A stretch of DNA of 64,000 bases from Candidatus Wallbacteria bacterium (GCA_028687545.1 JAQTZZ010000006.1:86104-150103); one strand, 5' to 3'; counted from the first letter of the stretch, positions 39,431-48,366 are shown. The notes: generated by a model not told the origin, from the letters alone. A program made the numbers and translations.

Positions 39431-41912
39431 ACTGATTAAAAATCTCCGCCAGCGGCAGAAGCTTCTGGCAGGGCTGTCACTTGAGAAAATTGCCGGAGTC
39501 CTGGAAAAACTCTCCGCTCATTTCGCCAAAAAATCAGTGCGGAAAGAGCTTCTGAAAAAACTGCCCGGGATCACAGGATTTTCCGTTGAAATGTGCGAAG
39601 CAGGGCTGCAGGTTCTCTCTGAAATTCTGTCCAGAGAGATGATTTTAGCCCGTGTCAATGGTGAATTCGGCAATCTCCGCCTGCTGGATGAATTCGTCAG
39701 AACAGGAGCCACCGGACTACTGCAAAAAGCCAGGCCGCTGGGAGTGATTCTGCATATCGCGCCTGGCAATGTTTTCCTTGGGATCGCTGACAGTATCGTA
39801 ATGGCTCTGATCACAAAAAACGCTTCGCTGATCAAGCTTTCTTCGCGAGATACTTTTTTTCCCCGCTATTTTGCAGCTGCTTTGAAATCAGTCGACGAAC
39901 AGGGCATAGTCAGCTCCTGCCTGGACTTCTTCGAGTCCAGCCACGACAGTCCGGAACTGGACAGGATCTGCCGGGAGGCTGACGGTATTTTGTTCTGGGG
40001 CGGGGCTGAGGCAATGTCGGTCTATCGCGATAAAGCCGGACTCTCCACCAGGCTGATACTAAATGGGCCGCGTTTTTCACTGGCAGTAGCTGAGGAAGCG
40101 TGTTTCACCGACGAGGACTACAACCTGCTCGGCCGCGATATCGTGATGTGGGAGCAGCAGGCCTGTTCTTCGCCGCAGATCATCTACCTGATTGGAGATG
40201 AAAATAAATTTTCCCGCAAGCTGAACCAGGCGCTGGCAGGGGTCTTGAACAGCTTCCCACCCGGGAAAATACCGTTCGATGAGCGGGTTGAAATCCGCAG
40301 GGAACGCGAGAGAGCCAGAATCGAAGCCCTGGAACGGGGTGACGCACCGCTTTTCCAAAACCGCTCTCCTGACTTTGCCCTGATCAGGCTTTACGAAGAG
40401 GGCGCAAGAATTTCCCCGAACCACCGCAACGTTTTTTTAAAGAAAATCAGAACCCCGGAAGATGTCCTTACTGAAGCCAGTGATTTGAGGCCGTTTCTTC
40501 AGACAATCGGCATCAAGATCAGCAGCCTGAGCAGGAAACTGGCGGATAAGTTACTGGCCACCGGTGCCATGCGCATAGTTCCGCCGGGCAGGATGTGTGA
40601 AGGAGTGCCAGGTGCTCCTCATGATGGACGCTTCCTTCTACACGAACTGATCGATTTCATCAGTTTTGAACAAGGAACCTCGGAGAAGCTTGCGGATATC
40701 CTGGATTTTGCCAGGAAAAATTCTCCATATTATGGAAAAATCATAAAACCCAAAGCAGATCTGACCCGGATTCCTTTTCTGGACCGGGATATAATCCGTT
40801 CTATTTCGCCGCCTGTTTCAGATGAAATTCTGACAGGACCGTTGACAGGAGGATTCTATTTCTGTTCCGGCGGGACATCTGGAAACCCGAAATATTCTTT
40901 CTATTCCAATGACGATTTTTTCGAGTCTACGGAGATTCTGGCAGACATATACAAGCAGGCCGGCATCAATCAGCGGGACATTGTCGCCAACACTTTCATT
41001 GCCGGCAATCTCTGGACTTCTTTTCTGGTTGTCAACAGGGCACTGATGAACATCGGCTGCCTCAATCTTCCGATCGGCGGGAACACCAGAACTGAAGAGA
41101 TAGCGGAACTGGTATCGCGTTTTTCGGCAACAGCCATTGTCGGGCTGCCTTCCGTCATTATCAGCGTGGCCGAGCATTTCCGGAAAAAAAAGCTGAAATC
41201 GAGTGTGCGGAAAGTACTCTACGGCGGCGAACACATGAGTCTGGAAGCCGCTGCCTTTCTGCGCAGGCAGATGGGAGTGACTGAGGTTCGGTCTGCCGGA
41301 TACGCAATCGTGGATTCAGGCCCGATCGGCGTGCAGTGCCGGCACCTTTCCGGTACCCTGCATCACGCCATTTCCAGGTACAACCTGATTGAATTCATCC
41401 GCGACCACAAACCCGTGCCTGACGGTGAAACCGGCGAAATCATTGTCACCAACCTTTCCAGACGGCTGATGCCTGTGATCAGATTCCGGACAGGCGACCT
41501 GGGCAGGAAAGTCCAGCTCGATTGCCCATGCGGGAACCGGGATTTTGTTTTTGAACTGCTCGGCCGCTGCGATGACACTCTGACAATCGGAGGCATGAAT
41601 CTGCTTCTGGACGACATTTCACGTGCTGTCGGCAAGACTGCGGGTTTTTCCCCGATCTTTCAGCTGGTGGCAAGAAAAGACGGCCACAGAGAGCGGCTGA
41701 TCATCAGGATCGAGCGCCGGCCGGATTGCAGGATGGATTTACGGAAGCTCGAGGAAAAGTTTCTGAGCATACTCAAGAGCGAGGCTGAAAACATCTTTTT
41801 TTCCATCAGTCAGGGACTGTTGAACATCGAGATCCGGATTCTGGATCCTGGAGCGATCGAACGGATAGCCAGGACCGGTAAGATCAGAAGAGTGATTGAC
41901 GAGAGAAGATGA
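39423..41912 (+). CDS. LuxC-type acyl reductase fused to PaaK-like adenylate-forming domain
   Basis: 829 aa from ATG 39423 (GGAAGGGAG upstream). Residues 1 to about 415 are LuxC: GVILHIAPGNVFL, aldehyde-dehydrogenase-like segments and the catalytic Cys C248 in EQQACSSPQ. Residues about 425-829 are a phenylacetate-CoA ligase/LuxE-like enzyme: YFCSGGTSGNPKYSFYS, YGGEHMS, RSAGYAIVDSGPIG, FRTGDLG, and a C-terminal mini-domain with GRCDDTLTIGGMNLLLDDI. LuxC reduces acyl-thioester to aldehyde with NADPH; PaaK-type enzymes activate carboxylates with ATP. The fusion would join activation and reduction in one chain. No luxA, luxB or luxD is in the window. Confidence 0.88.
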   Translation: MPELIKNLRQRQKLLAGLSLEKIAGVLEKLSAHFAKKSVRKELLKKLPGITGFSVEMCEAGLQVLSEILSREMILARVNGEFGNLRLLDEFVRTGATGLLQKARPLGVILHIAPGNVFLGIADSIVMALITKNASLIKLSSRDTFFPRYFAAALKSVDEQGIVSSCLDFFESSHDSPELDRICREADGILFWGGAEAMSVYRDKAGLSTRLILNGPRFSLAVAEEACFTDEDYNLLGRDIVMWEQQACSSPQIIYLIGDENKFSRKLNQALAGVLNSFPPGKIPFDERVEIRRERERARIEALERGDAPLFQNRSPDFALIRLYEEGARISPNHRNVFLKKIRTPEDVLTEASDLRPFLQTIGIKISSLSRKLADKLLATGAMRIVPPGRMCEGVPGAPHDGRFLLHELIDFISFEQGTSEKLADILDFARKNSPYYGKIIKPKADLTRIPFLDRDIIRSISPPVSDEILTGPLTGGFYFCSGGTSGNPKYSFYSNDDFFESTEILADIYKQAGINQRDIVANTFIAGNLWTSFLVVNRALMNIGCLNLPIGGNTRTEEIAELVSRFSATAIVGLPSVIISVAEHFRKKKLKSSVRKVLYGGEHMSLEAAAFLRRQMGVTEVRSAGYAIVDSGPIGVQCRHLSGTLHHAISRYNLIEFIRDHKPVPDGETGEIIVTNLSRRLMPVIRFRTGDLGRKVQLDCPCGNRDFVFELLGRCDDTLTIGGMNLLLDDISRAVGKTAGFSPIFQLVARKDGHRERLIIRIERRPDCRMDLRKLEEKFLSILKSEAENIFFSISQGLLNIEIRILDPGAIERIARTGKIRRVIDERR

Positions 41913-41916
41913 AGGT

Positions 41917-42152
41917 ATAGGCCAAGGGAGGACTTAATCCTCCCTTGGCGAACCCTCCAATCCGGGGGACGATGTCCCCCAGAACCCCCTAGCGGGGAGC
42001 TCCAGAGTTATACTTCTATCACAGACCGTTCTTACCCTCTGTTCAATAACAGAATTGATTATTCTACTAAATTGGTCAGCGCGTCTTTACCCAGGGTTTG
42101 GAGCGACCCTCTCAACCCCTGAAATTGTTTGGGTGCGGTTAAGGAGGGTAAA
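41917..42152. repeat. 240-bp structured dispersed repeat, copy 1
   Basis: Begins 5 bp after the LuxC-fusion stop codon. It aligns over its whole length with 59075-59310: TAGGCCAAGGGA at the left, CGCGTCTTTACCCA and CCCTCTCAACCCC at the right. It starts with a perfect 11-bp hairpin (41922-41932/41938-41948), then hairpins GGGGGAC-gat-GTCCCCC and CCCC-tagc-GGGG. No credible ORF. Together with the terminator that follows, it fills the 426 bp up to the toxin-antitoxin genes. Confidence 0.8.
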
Positions 42153-42176
42153 GAAAAAGCCGCAGTAGTAACCAGC

Positions 42177-42215
42177 AAAACCCCGGCAAGGTTTCGAAGA
42201 TCTTGCCGGGGTTTT
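42177..42215. terminator. intrinsic terminator
   Basis: AAAACCCCGGCAAG and its exact complement 11 bases later, giving a 14-bp stem with A- and T-runs at the ends, so it can work in either direction. It closes the GNAT-LuxE-LuxC unit. Confidence 0.85.
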
Positions 42216-42272
42216 GGAAATGGGATGAAAGGAAAAGCAAGGTGTCCCAGTGTGTCTTCAAGATTTTTCTCT

Positions 42273-42303
42273 TTGAGCGTGAAAATGCTAAAAATGGTAT
42301 ATT
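42273..42303 (+). promoter_or_regulatory. possible promoter of the toxin-antitoxin pair
   Basis: TTGAGC, 19-bp spacer, TATATT. The spacer is longer than ideal, so this is tentative. Confidence 0.35.
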
Positions 42304-42338
42304 GTTAACAACTTCCGAAGAAATGAGAGGGCTTGGCA

Positions 42339-42563
42339 ATGACAGCTGTAATGCGGAACATCCTGACCAAGGCACTGAACCTTAAACCTGTCCAACGCGC
42401 GGAATTGATCGAAGAACTTCTGCAAAGCTTCGAAAAAAAACAGAATCCGGAAATTGACCGGTTGTGGGCAGATGAAGCCGAATCACGTATTGAGGCTCAC
42501 GATACAGGCAAGATCGGCTCAGATTCCGCGAAGAATGTATTTGGACGGATCAACAGACTGTGA
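42339..42563 (+). CDS. antitoxin-like addiction module component
   Basis: 74 aa. NILTKALNLKPVQRAELIEELLQSFE...IDRLWADEAESRIEAHDTGKIGS matches the small helical 'addiction module component' family (TIGR02574) that precedes RelE/ParE toxins. ATG at 42339 with AGAGG eight bases upstream is preferred over TTG 42333. It overlaps the toxin start by 4 bp (GTGA). Confidence 0.88.
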   Translation: MTAVMRNILTKALNLKPVQRAELIEELLQSFEKKQNPEIDRLWADEAESRIEAHDTGKIGSDSAKNVFGRINRL

Positions 42564-42859
42564 AGGTACACTTTCTTTCCTGCGCAGAGCAAGAATTCGC
42601 CGAAGCGGTTGTTCATTTCAACGAGCAGCGTGCCGGATTGGGTTATGAATTTGCCGTTGAGCTTGGCAACACGATTGACCGCATAGTCTCTTTTCCAGAT
42701 GCCTGGCCGCTTTTTTCCAGACATACAAGGCGATGCCTGACGAATAAATTCCCTTATGCCATTTTGTATCAGATAAAAGAAGATCAGCTGTTGATTATCG
42801 CAGTGATGCATATGAAAAGAGCACCTAGAGTTTGGGAAGATTTGTTGGAGGGCAAGTGA
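42560..42859 (+). CDS. RelE/ParE-family toxin
   Basis: 99 aa from a GTG start coupled to the antitoxin stop. CAEQEFAEAVVHFNEQRAGLGYEFAVELGNTIDRI and RRCLTNKFPYAILYQIKEDQLLIIAVMHMKRAP are RelE/ParE signatures, with the C-terminal HMKRAPRVW typical of plasmid-stabilisation toxins. RNase versus gyrase activity cannot be judged. First gene pair of the accessory island. Confidence 0.9.
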   Translation: MKVHFLSCAEQEFAEAVVHFNEQRAGLGYEFAVELGNTIDRIVSFPDAWPLFSRHTRRCLTNKFPYAILYQIKEDQLLIIAVMHMKRAPRVWEDLLEGK

Positions 42860-43069
42860 TGCAAGAGGATCGAGATGTCAGATATGCACGGCAAGAAAAG
42901 TCAGGTGGTGACCAGGGCGGCACGAACAAGTAAAGGCTAGCAGGCTGCTGGAGGGGAAGGTTTGAAATCAAAGACCTATGGTTGCTTGGATAATCTGTTA
43001 TGAAAAAGATAAAGCCCCATAGTCCTTGACGGAGTTGATTAATCCCGGACCGGCAGAAGGAGAAGATAT

Positions 43070-43801
43070 TTGAGTAAGGCGTCCCCGTATCTTCCAAATT
43101 ATCTTTCAAAAGAAATTGCTGTGCAAACTTGGATGACTCGTAGTTTTGAGTTTTATTTTATAGGTTATGCTTTAGCGGACACTACTGATGTTCATAGCGA
43201 TGTTGGGATAAATCTCGAACCCTTCTTTTGCTCTATGGGTGTTGAATTTTTATGCAAGGCATTTTCCATTGCTGAGGAAAGCGAAAGTTATATACATGAA
43301 AACTTTGAAGAAGCAAAGAAAAGAATAGACAAGATTGCAAAAAAAATTGAACATAAAATAAAAGAGGCAATTAATGAAATTGGTTCGGATAACCCAACAA
43401 GTGGTATTTCACTTCTTTTGAAACGGGAATATAGACCAATTAGGACTTGTAAAGATTCTACAAAAGATATTACTGGAATGGATGTATTAGACTGCTTGGC
43501 GAAAGCATACATTGAATCAAGATTTCCCCAACCTGTTCTACTCTATGAAAAATACCCTACTGGAGATTTTTATTACAGTTCAGTGGGGTCATCTCAAGAT
43601 ATAGTCAAATTTTCTTATGCTTTGGGGCGAGAACTATTGTTTTTGATTAAAGAAAAACATCAGATAATTTTAGATAAAAAAAGAGTCGACTGTAAATTAT
43701 GGAACGATGATTATAGGCAAAATTTTTGGCGAATATTTTTTCCGGATAATACAGAAAAAAATTATTTCATAGTAGAAAAGCCCTATGTCTTGCGAACGTG
43801 A
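43070..43801 (+). CDS. unknown protein (accessory island)
   Basis: 243 aa. TTG start preceded by AAGGAG at the right distance. Soluble, rich in Lys/Glu/Ile. The middle (about 60-105) is strongly helical (EESESYIHENFEEAKKRIDKIAKKIEHKI) and could be HEPN-like, but the RxxxxH motif is not evident. AT-rich codon use unlike the neighbouring core genes suggests transfer. Confidence 0.65.
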   Translation: MSKASPYLPNYLSKEIAVQTWMTRSFEFYFIGYALADTTDVHSDVGINLEPFFCSMGVEFLCKAFSIAEESESYIHENFEEAKKRIDKIAKKIEHKIKEAINEIGSDNPTSGISLLLKREYRPIRTCKDSTKDITGMDVLDCLAKAYIESRFPQPVLLYEKYPTGDFYYSSVGSSQDIVKFSYALGRELLFLIKEKHQIILDKKRVDCKLWNDDYRQNFWRIFFPDNTEKNYFIVEKPYVLRT

Positions 43802-43860
43802 TGAACGATGGCATGTAATAATTTTAATTGTAAATTCCAAAATACGCAGATAGGTGAATC

Positions 43861-44610
43861 ATGAAATACTGGTATTATCACGAATCTGGCCAACAAAAGG
43901 GACCTATTGCTGAAGATGAATTTAAAAAACTATTTGTTAATGGTTCTCTAAATGCGAATACACTCGTTTGGTCTGAAGGTCTCAAGGAATGGCAGGAAGC
44001 GCATACGATAGATAACCTTATACCGGTATCTTTTGTTCCACCACCTTTACCAACCACTGTCTCGCAAGAAACACCGACTCTCTGTGTATATGTACCTAGT
44101 GGTCCACAAGTAAGGCCGTTTGTACGTTTCAGTGCGAGATTAATCGATATGATATTATATTCTTTTCTTTCAGGTCTCATTCTTCAAAGATTTTACCCCA
44201 CGCTCCTAAGTATCGATGAGAATCTTCTTGGACTCATTTTGTTATTTTTCTATATCTTCATCGAACCTTGCATGTTGTCATCTATAGGTACAACACCAGG
44301 TAAAGCTCTTTTCAACATTCGCCTTAGAAAGATCGACGGCACTAAATTAAACCTCTTAGAAGCTTTTATGAGGGCATTTAGGGTATGGATTCGAGGGTTA
44401 GGCTTTGGATTTCCACTTATTACATTGTTTACGATAAATCATGCCTATAACAAGCTTACCAAAGAAGGAATCACTTCATGGGACAAGGAAGGTGGGTTCC
44501 ATGTCAGTCATAAGCTTGTTGGAGCAGGCCGCGTCTTAATGGCGATTATTATTTTTTATAGCTATATAATCTTAGTCGATATAGGGAGGTCCATTGTGAA
44601 AATGAAATAG
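43861..44610 (+). CDS. GYF_2-RDD membrane protein
   Basis: 249 aa. The N-terminal GYF_2 domain (WYYHESGQQKGPIAEDEFKKLFVNGSLNANTLVWSEGLKEWQEA) is followed by a Pro-rich linker and an RDD-family membrane domain (RPFVRFSARLIDMILYSF...SSIGTTPGKALFNIRLRKIDGTKL). Three to four membrane helices. Function of RDD proteins is mostly unknown; some act in ion transport. AT-rich like the rest of the island. Confidence 0.85.
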   Translation: MKYWYYHESGQQKGPIAEDEFKKLFVNGSLNANTLVWSEGLKEWQEAHTIDNLIPVSFVPPPLPTTVSQETPTLCVYVPSGPQVRPFVRFSARLIDMILYSFLSGLILQRFYPTLLSIDENLLGLILLFFYIFIEPCMLSSIGTTPGKALFNIRLRKIDGTKLNLLEAFMRAFRVWIRGLGFGFPLITLFTINHAYNKLTKEGITSWDKEGGFHVSHKLVGAGRVLMAIIIFYSYIILVDIGRSIVKMK

Positions 44611-44770
44611 CATAAGTCGTTCAAAAGATAAGTGCTTGACTATGTAGCTAAGTTATGACCTGCTTAATTTAGCGAAATCCAGGTAGATATGAGCCAATTT
44701 AAGAAAAGACTTTATCCTTCATAAAAAATTGGAAGTAATAAGTAAATAAAATGGGTAGGTAATAATAACC

Positions 44771-45376
44771 ATGGACTGGCTTAAACATATAATTTCCGAG
44801 AACTTCGCAGCTATAACTGGTTTACTGGGTGTATATATCGGCGCATGGCTTACAAATCGTCAAAATCGTACACAAAAGAAACTGGATTTTTATGAAAAAC
44901 AACTAAGAGAACTGTATTCTCCCTTGGCAGGGATTAGGAAAGAAATTGGGATTCTTAGTGAATTCCGCGTCGAAGGGGGAAAAGCATCTCAAGAATGGTG
45001 GCAAAAAGTTTGCGATGTTGCCGAAAAGATTGAAGATCCTGATAAAGCTAATGAATATTGTGACAAGGAAGGTGAAAAGATTCCAACTCTAATCGAATAT
45101 GACAATAATCAGTTAACTGAAAAAATAATTCCTTCCTATCGAAAAATGAAAGATACTTTTGAAAATAATTACTGGTTAGCTGAAGAAGAAACAAAAAAAT
45201 ATTTTCCTACTCTAATTAAATTTGTTGAAACTTGGGAGAGATTTTTGTCCAAATCTCATCCGATTGAGGCTTTAAAAAAATATAGTGTTAAAGAAGGGGA
45301 ATTATTGCCTTTTTATGAGCACATAGATGGTATAAATAAATTACTAAAAGAGAAGCTTAAAAATAGTAAAGAATGA
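44771..45376 (+). CDS. membrane-anchored unknown protein
   Basis: 201 aa. One N-terminal membrane helix (about 12-28, FAAITGLLGVYIGAWL), then a helical cytosolic domain (KKLDFYEKQLRELYSPLAGIRKEIGIL...). Similar 'TM plus YSPL' proteins occur in mobile and defence regions, without known function. AT-rich. Confidence 0.65.
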   Translation: MDWLKHIISENFAAITGLLGVYIGAWLTNRQNRTQKKLDFYEKQLRELYSPLAGIRKEIGILSEFRVEGGKASQEWWQKVCDVAEKIEDPDKANEYCDKEGEKIPTLIEYDNNQLTEKIIPSYRKMKDTFENNYWLAEEETKKYFPTLIKFVETWERFLSKSHPIEALKKYSVKEGELLPFYEHIDGINKLLKEKLKNSKE

Positions 45377-45492
45377 GCATTAACAACTCATTCCACTGAT
45401 CTGTATTAGCAGCTTTTCAAGCTGGTAATCCAATCGGTGAAAATTGACGTTAGCGGTTAGAACGCGACCATCAATTTCAGAAAGGCTTTTAA

Positions 45493-46086
45493 ATGGAAAA
45501 TTATCTGCCGTTTACCTGGGATTGGGTTAGGGTCGTATTTGTTTATAGTCTAACAATTTTTGCGGTCTCCAGTGCGATACTTATACCTTCCTTAAAGCTG
45601 TTCAATTTGCCAAGATTGACTAGGCTGCCGTCTTGGTTTCGCTGGGTGATGGTTCTCCCAGCGGCTTTTATTATGGGGCTATTTTCAGAGTTTATCCCAC
45701 GGCTTATTTTTACCATTATCGAGGTAGTCATAAACCATCAACTCACATTCAAGCCTGGCTTTGACTATTTGACATGGCAAGCATATGCTCCGATTTTCTT
45801 TATAATCGGCGGACTGAAAATAGCTCCATCACATAGTTCCCGTGTGTTTGCAGCTCTTGGAGGGCTAAAGATCACTATGGCGATTATCAATATTTACACT
45901 ATTATCAAATTTATTAATGGTGGTGGAGAATGGGACAGACTGGACCCAGTCTGCAACTCTCCTCTTTGGTGGAATGCTCCAGTGTGTATGCTGTGTATTT
46001 TTCTATTAATTGTTTTCGGTGTGTGTTTTGCGGCTAAGTCACTTGGGAGCGTAAACCAGGGTGGAACAAAGAAGTTTGGAGGATAG
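45493..46086 (+). CDS. polytopic membrane protein, unknown
   Basis: 197 aa with about five hydrophobic helices (for example VVFVYSLTIFAVSSAILIP, VMVLPAAFIMGLFSEF, CMLCIFLLIVFGVCFAAKSL). No family recognised. It ends 2 bp before the next gene, so the two are probably co-transcribed. Confidence 0.65.
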   Translation: MENYLPFTWDWVRVVFVYSLTIFAVSSAILIPSLKLFNLPRLTRLPSWFRWVMVLPAAFIMGLFSEFIPRLIFTIIEVVINHQLTFKPGFDYLTWQAYAPIFFIIGGLKIAPSHSSRVFAALGGLKITMAIINIYTIIKFINGGGEWDRLDPVCNSPLWWNAPVCMLCIFLLIVFGVCFAAKSLGSVNQGGTKKFGG

Positions 46087-46088
46087 AT

Positions 46089-46796
46089 ATGGGGAAAAAA
46101 ATATTTACTTTTATAATAAGCGCATATTTCTTCTCTTTATTTGTATTCGCACCTTACTACAACTGGGTCTACATTCGAGAAAGTGGTATTATAAAATGGT
46201 TTTTCTTGGGAGAGATAGTTGCTACTGTGAAAGCCTTTGCTTGGCCTTACTTTGTTCTTACAGACAATTCAACAGCGAACCAAAATAATCAAACAGAGCT
46301 CATCAAATTTAATGCAGATGAAGGTGCGAAAATTCAGGACTTCCTTTCCCACACCGATGTGGAGATTTTGTCAGAAGATGCTTTAATTAAATTCCGCAGT
46401 ATCATGCAATCTGCTACTAAAAGATTAGGCCGGTATTTTTCTAAAGTGGAAGCTGCAGACTTTATCGAGGAACTCGAACTGAATGCTAACTATAGAATTG
46501 AATTTGGCGCAATAGTTCTTGCCTCGTGGGATCGCAAGCAGTACTTCACGACCCAACGATTCAATCAGCTATACGAAAAGATGAAGGAGTATTATCCTCA
46601 AGGAATAACGGATGACCTCGCTCTGTTGAAAGCGGCATCAGCCCAACAAGCCTTTATTATTACGGATGTTGATGGCAACAAAATATTCTCTCAACCTTGG
46701 GGAAGAGAGCAGCTTTTACTTGCAAATAAAAAAAGTAAAATTTTAAAGGTTAATACAGATAATCTAGTCCAAATTGTGAGGGAGTTTACTCGATAG
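46089..46796 (+). CDS. membrane-anchored unknown protein
   Basis: 235 aa. One or two N-terminal helices (about 5-20 and 34-55), then a soluble part with SATKRLGRYFSKVEAADFIEELELNANYRIEFG and a C-terminal beta-rich region. Follows the polytopic gene by 2 bp. No family recognised. Confidence 0.6.
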   Translation: MGKKIFTFIISAYFFSLFVFAPYYNWVYIRESGIIKWFFLGEIVATVKAFAWPYFVLTDNSTANQNNQTELIKFNADEGAKIQDFLSHTDVEILSEDALIKFRSIMQSATKRLGRYFSKVEAADFIEELELNANYRIEFGAIVLASWDRKQYFTTQRFNQLYEKMKEYYPQGITDDLALLKAASAQQAFIITDVDGNKIFSQPWGREQLLLANKKSKILKVNTDNLVQIVREFTR

Positions 46797-46866
46797 GGGC
46801 AGCATCAATGTCAGGCCGACACCTCTATCAAAAGTTTCAGATCAAAGAAGTCAGGGAAAGCAACAG

Positions 46867-47757
46867 ATGGATAGCCGAGACTATAGAGCAACATTAAAAA
46901 AGGATTTCATTGAAAGATGGCCCGCGCTTTATAAAATAATACTTGTAATTTTTAGTTTTTTATTACCAATTCGTTGTAAAGATGACCAACTGATAAGGAG
47001 TTTCAGATCTCTTTTTGTTCTTTTTTTAGTCATGGGAATTGGCTCTACTCTGGGTATTATTTTTTCCCCACTCGGAAAAATTATTGAGCAGAGTAAATTT
47101 CAGTGGATCAACATTGTCTCGGTGATAATTATTTTTATCACATATCTATTCATTGCATCCTGGTTAATTGATGGCTGGCTGCCTTACTTTTTATATGTAC
47201 GTGGCAGACTCGACACTATGATTACTCGTTCTGAAGTATTACGATTAATTTTTCTTTTCGATGGAACACTTACAGATGGTAAAAACCCTGATGGCTCAGT
47301 AAAAAGGATATGGTTTCCCCTTAATTGCCTCAATGATATAGAACCAGAGTTCAGACGAGAATTTTTATTTCGTTTCGCAAATAAGATAGCTTCAGATTAT
47401 GGAATAAAAAAACCTTTTGATATCCCTGAATTTCAAAATCGCACTCAAGAAAATCAGAATAGGAAAGATGAACAATCTTCACAACAGAGGGCAAATGACA
47501 AAAAAGATTCTCAATCGGCCTCACCTCAAAAGCAGGAAATTTATCAATATATAAAAATCTTAGGTTTCTATGAGTTGCCGAATTCATTTGATGACATTAA
47601 AAGTGCCTACCGCCAAAAAATGCAGCAATATCACCCTGATAAGTTTGCCGGCAGGGATAAAAATGAGTTGTATGTTGCCGAGGAAATGGCGAAGAAATTG
47701 AATGCTGCCCATGATTACCTAGAAAAATACTATGCGAAAAGTAGAGAAGGAGTTTGA
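46867..47757 (+). CDS. membrane protein with C-terminal J domain
   Basis: 296 aa. Two membrane helices (about 50-75 and 82-104) after a basic N-terminus, a soluble middle, a Gln/Asn/Lys-rich linker (about 197-222) and a C-terminal J domain: YIKILGFYELPNSFDDIKSAYRQKMQQYHPDKFAGRD with the HPD motif. It would recruit DnaK to the membrane (inference). The last intact gene of the AT-rich island. Confidence 0.8.
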   Translation: MDSRDYRATLKKDFIERWPALYKIILVIFSFLLPIRCKDDQLIRSFRSLFVLFLVMGIGSTLGIIFSPLGKIIEQSKFQWINIVSVIIIFITYLFIASWLIDGWLPYFLYVRGRLDTMITRSEVLRLIFLFDGTLTDGKNPDGSVKRIWFPLNCLNDIEPEFRREFLFRFANKIASDYGIKKPFDIPEFQNRTQENQNRKDEQSSQQRANDKKDSQSASPQKQEIYQYIKILGFYELPNSFDDIKSAYRQKMQQYHPDKFAGRDKNELYVAEEMAKKLNAAHDYLEKYYAKSREGV

Positions 47758-47961
47758 TTTTGTGACTTATTGGAAGGATAAGCTGCAAGAACTTGAGGGT
47801 TGAAAGCAAGCCGAACGGGAATTCATGCAAGGACGTCTGGAGGTCACATGATTGGAAAGATCACAGCTTGAAAGATGTTTACTTCCTGGGAGGTTAAAAT
47901 AATTTTAAGAGTAAGGGACTTAAGGGAAGATTCTGTTCAGTGATTCGGAAGTGAAGGAAAA

Positions 47962-48286
47962 ATGACAGCAGCCGCAGTGATGAAAAAGGACAGCTTTCTC
48001 CGTAAGTGCGTTGAAGTGATCCGTACCAGGTTCAAGCCTGAAAAAGTCATCCTTTTCGGTTCAGCCGCTGAGGGCAGAGCCGGCAGGGAAGTAGATTACG
48101 ACATTCTGGTGTTGATGGATACTGACCTGAAAGGATATAAACAGGCCACAGCCATCCGCATGGCCCTCGAATCCGAGTGAAGATCGAGCGGCCTCTCGAC
48201 ATCATCGTGCGCACGCCACAGGAGATCGAGTACAGGCTGAAAGAGTTTTCTTTCTCGGAATCATGGAAGAGGGAGTGGTGCTGTGA
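47962..48286 (+). pseudogene. MNT-type nucleotidyltransferase, frameshifted
   Basis: The first frame (47962-48180) has the minimal nucleotidyltransferase core FKPEKVILFGSAAEGRAGREVDYDILVLMDTDL with GSx10DxD and stops after MALESE. The expected continuation (ERPLDIIVRTPQEIEYRLKE) is in the next frame from 48177, and the usual C-terminus (FFLGIMEEGVVL, stop at 48284-48286) is in a third frame. So two frameshifts break a typical MNT antitoxin gene. Confidence 0.75.
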
Positions 48287-48366
48287 AGAGATTGACCGAA
48301 GAATTTTTGAAAACAGCAACCAAAGTCTGTTTTTTTGTCAGGAACTTGCTCTGCATCAATGACTAA
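48283..48366 (+). pseudogene. HEPN partner, truncated remnant
   Basis: A GTG overlapping the MNT stop (GTGA) begins KRLTEEFLKTA, like the start of HEPN proteins paired with MNT antitoxins. After 27 codons the frame stops at 48366 and no HEPN core follows. Short, so assigned mainly by position. Confidence 0.45.
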
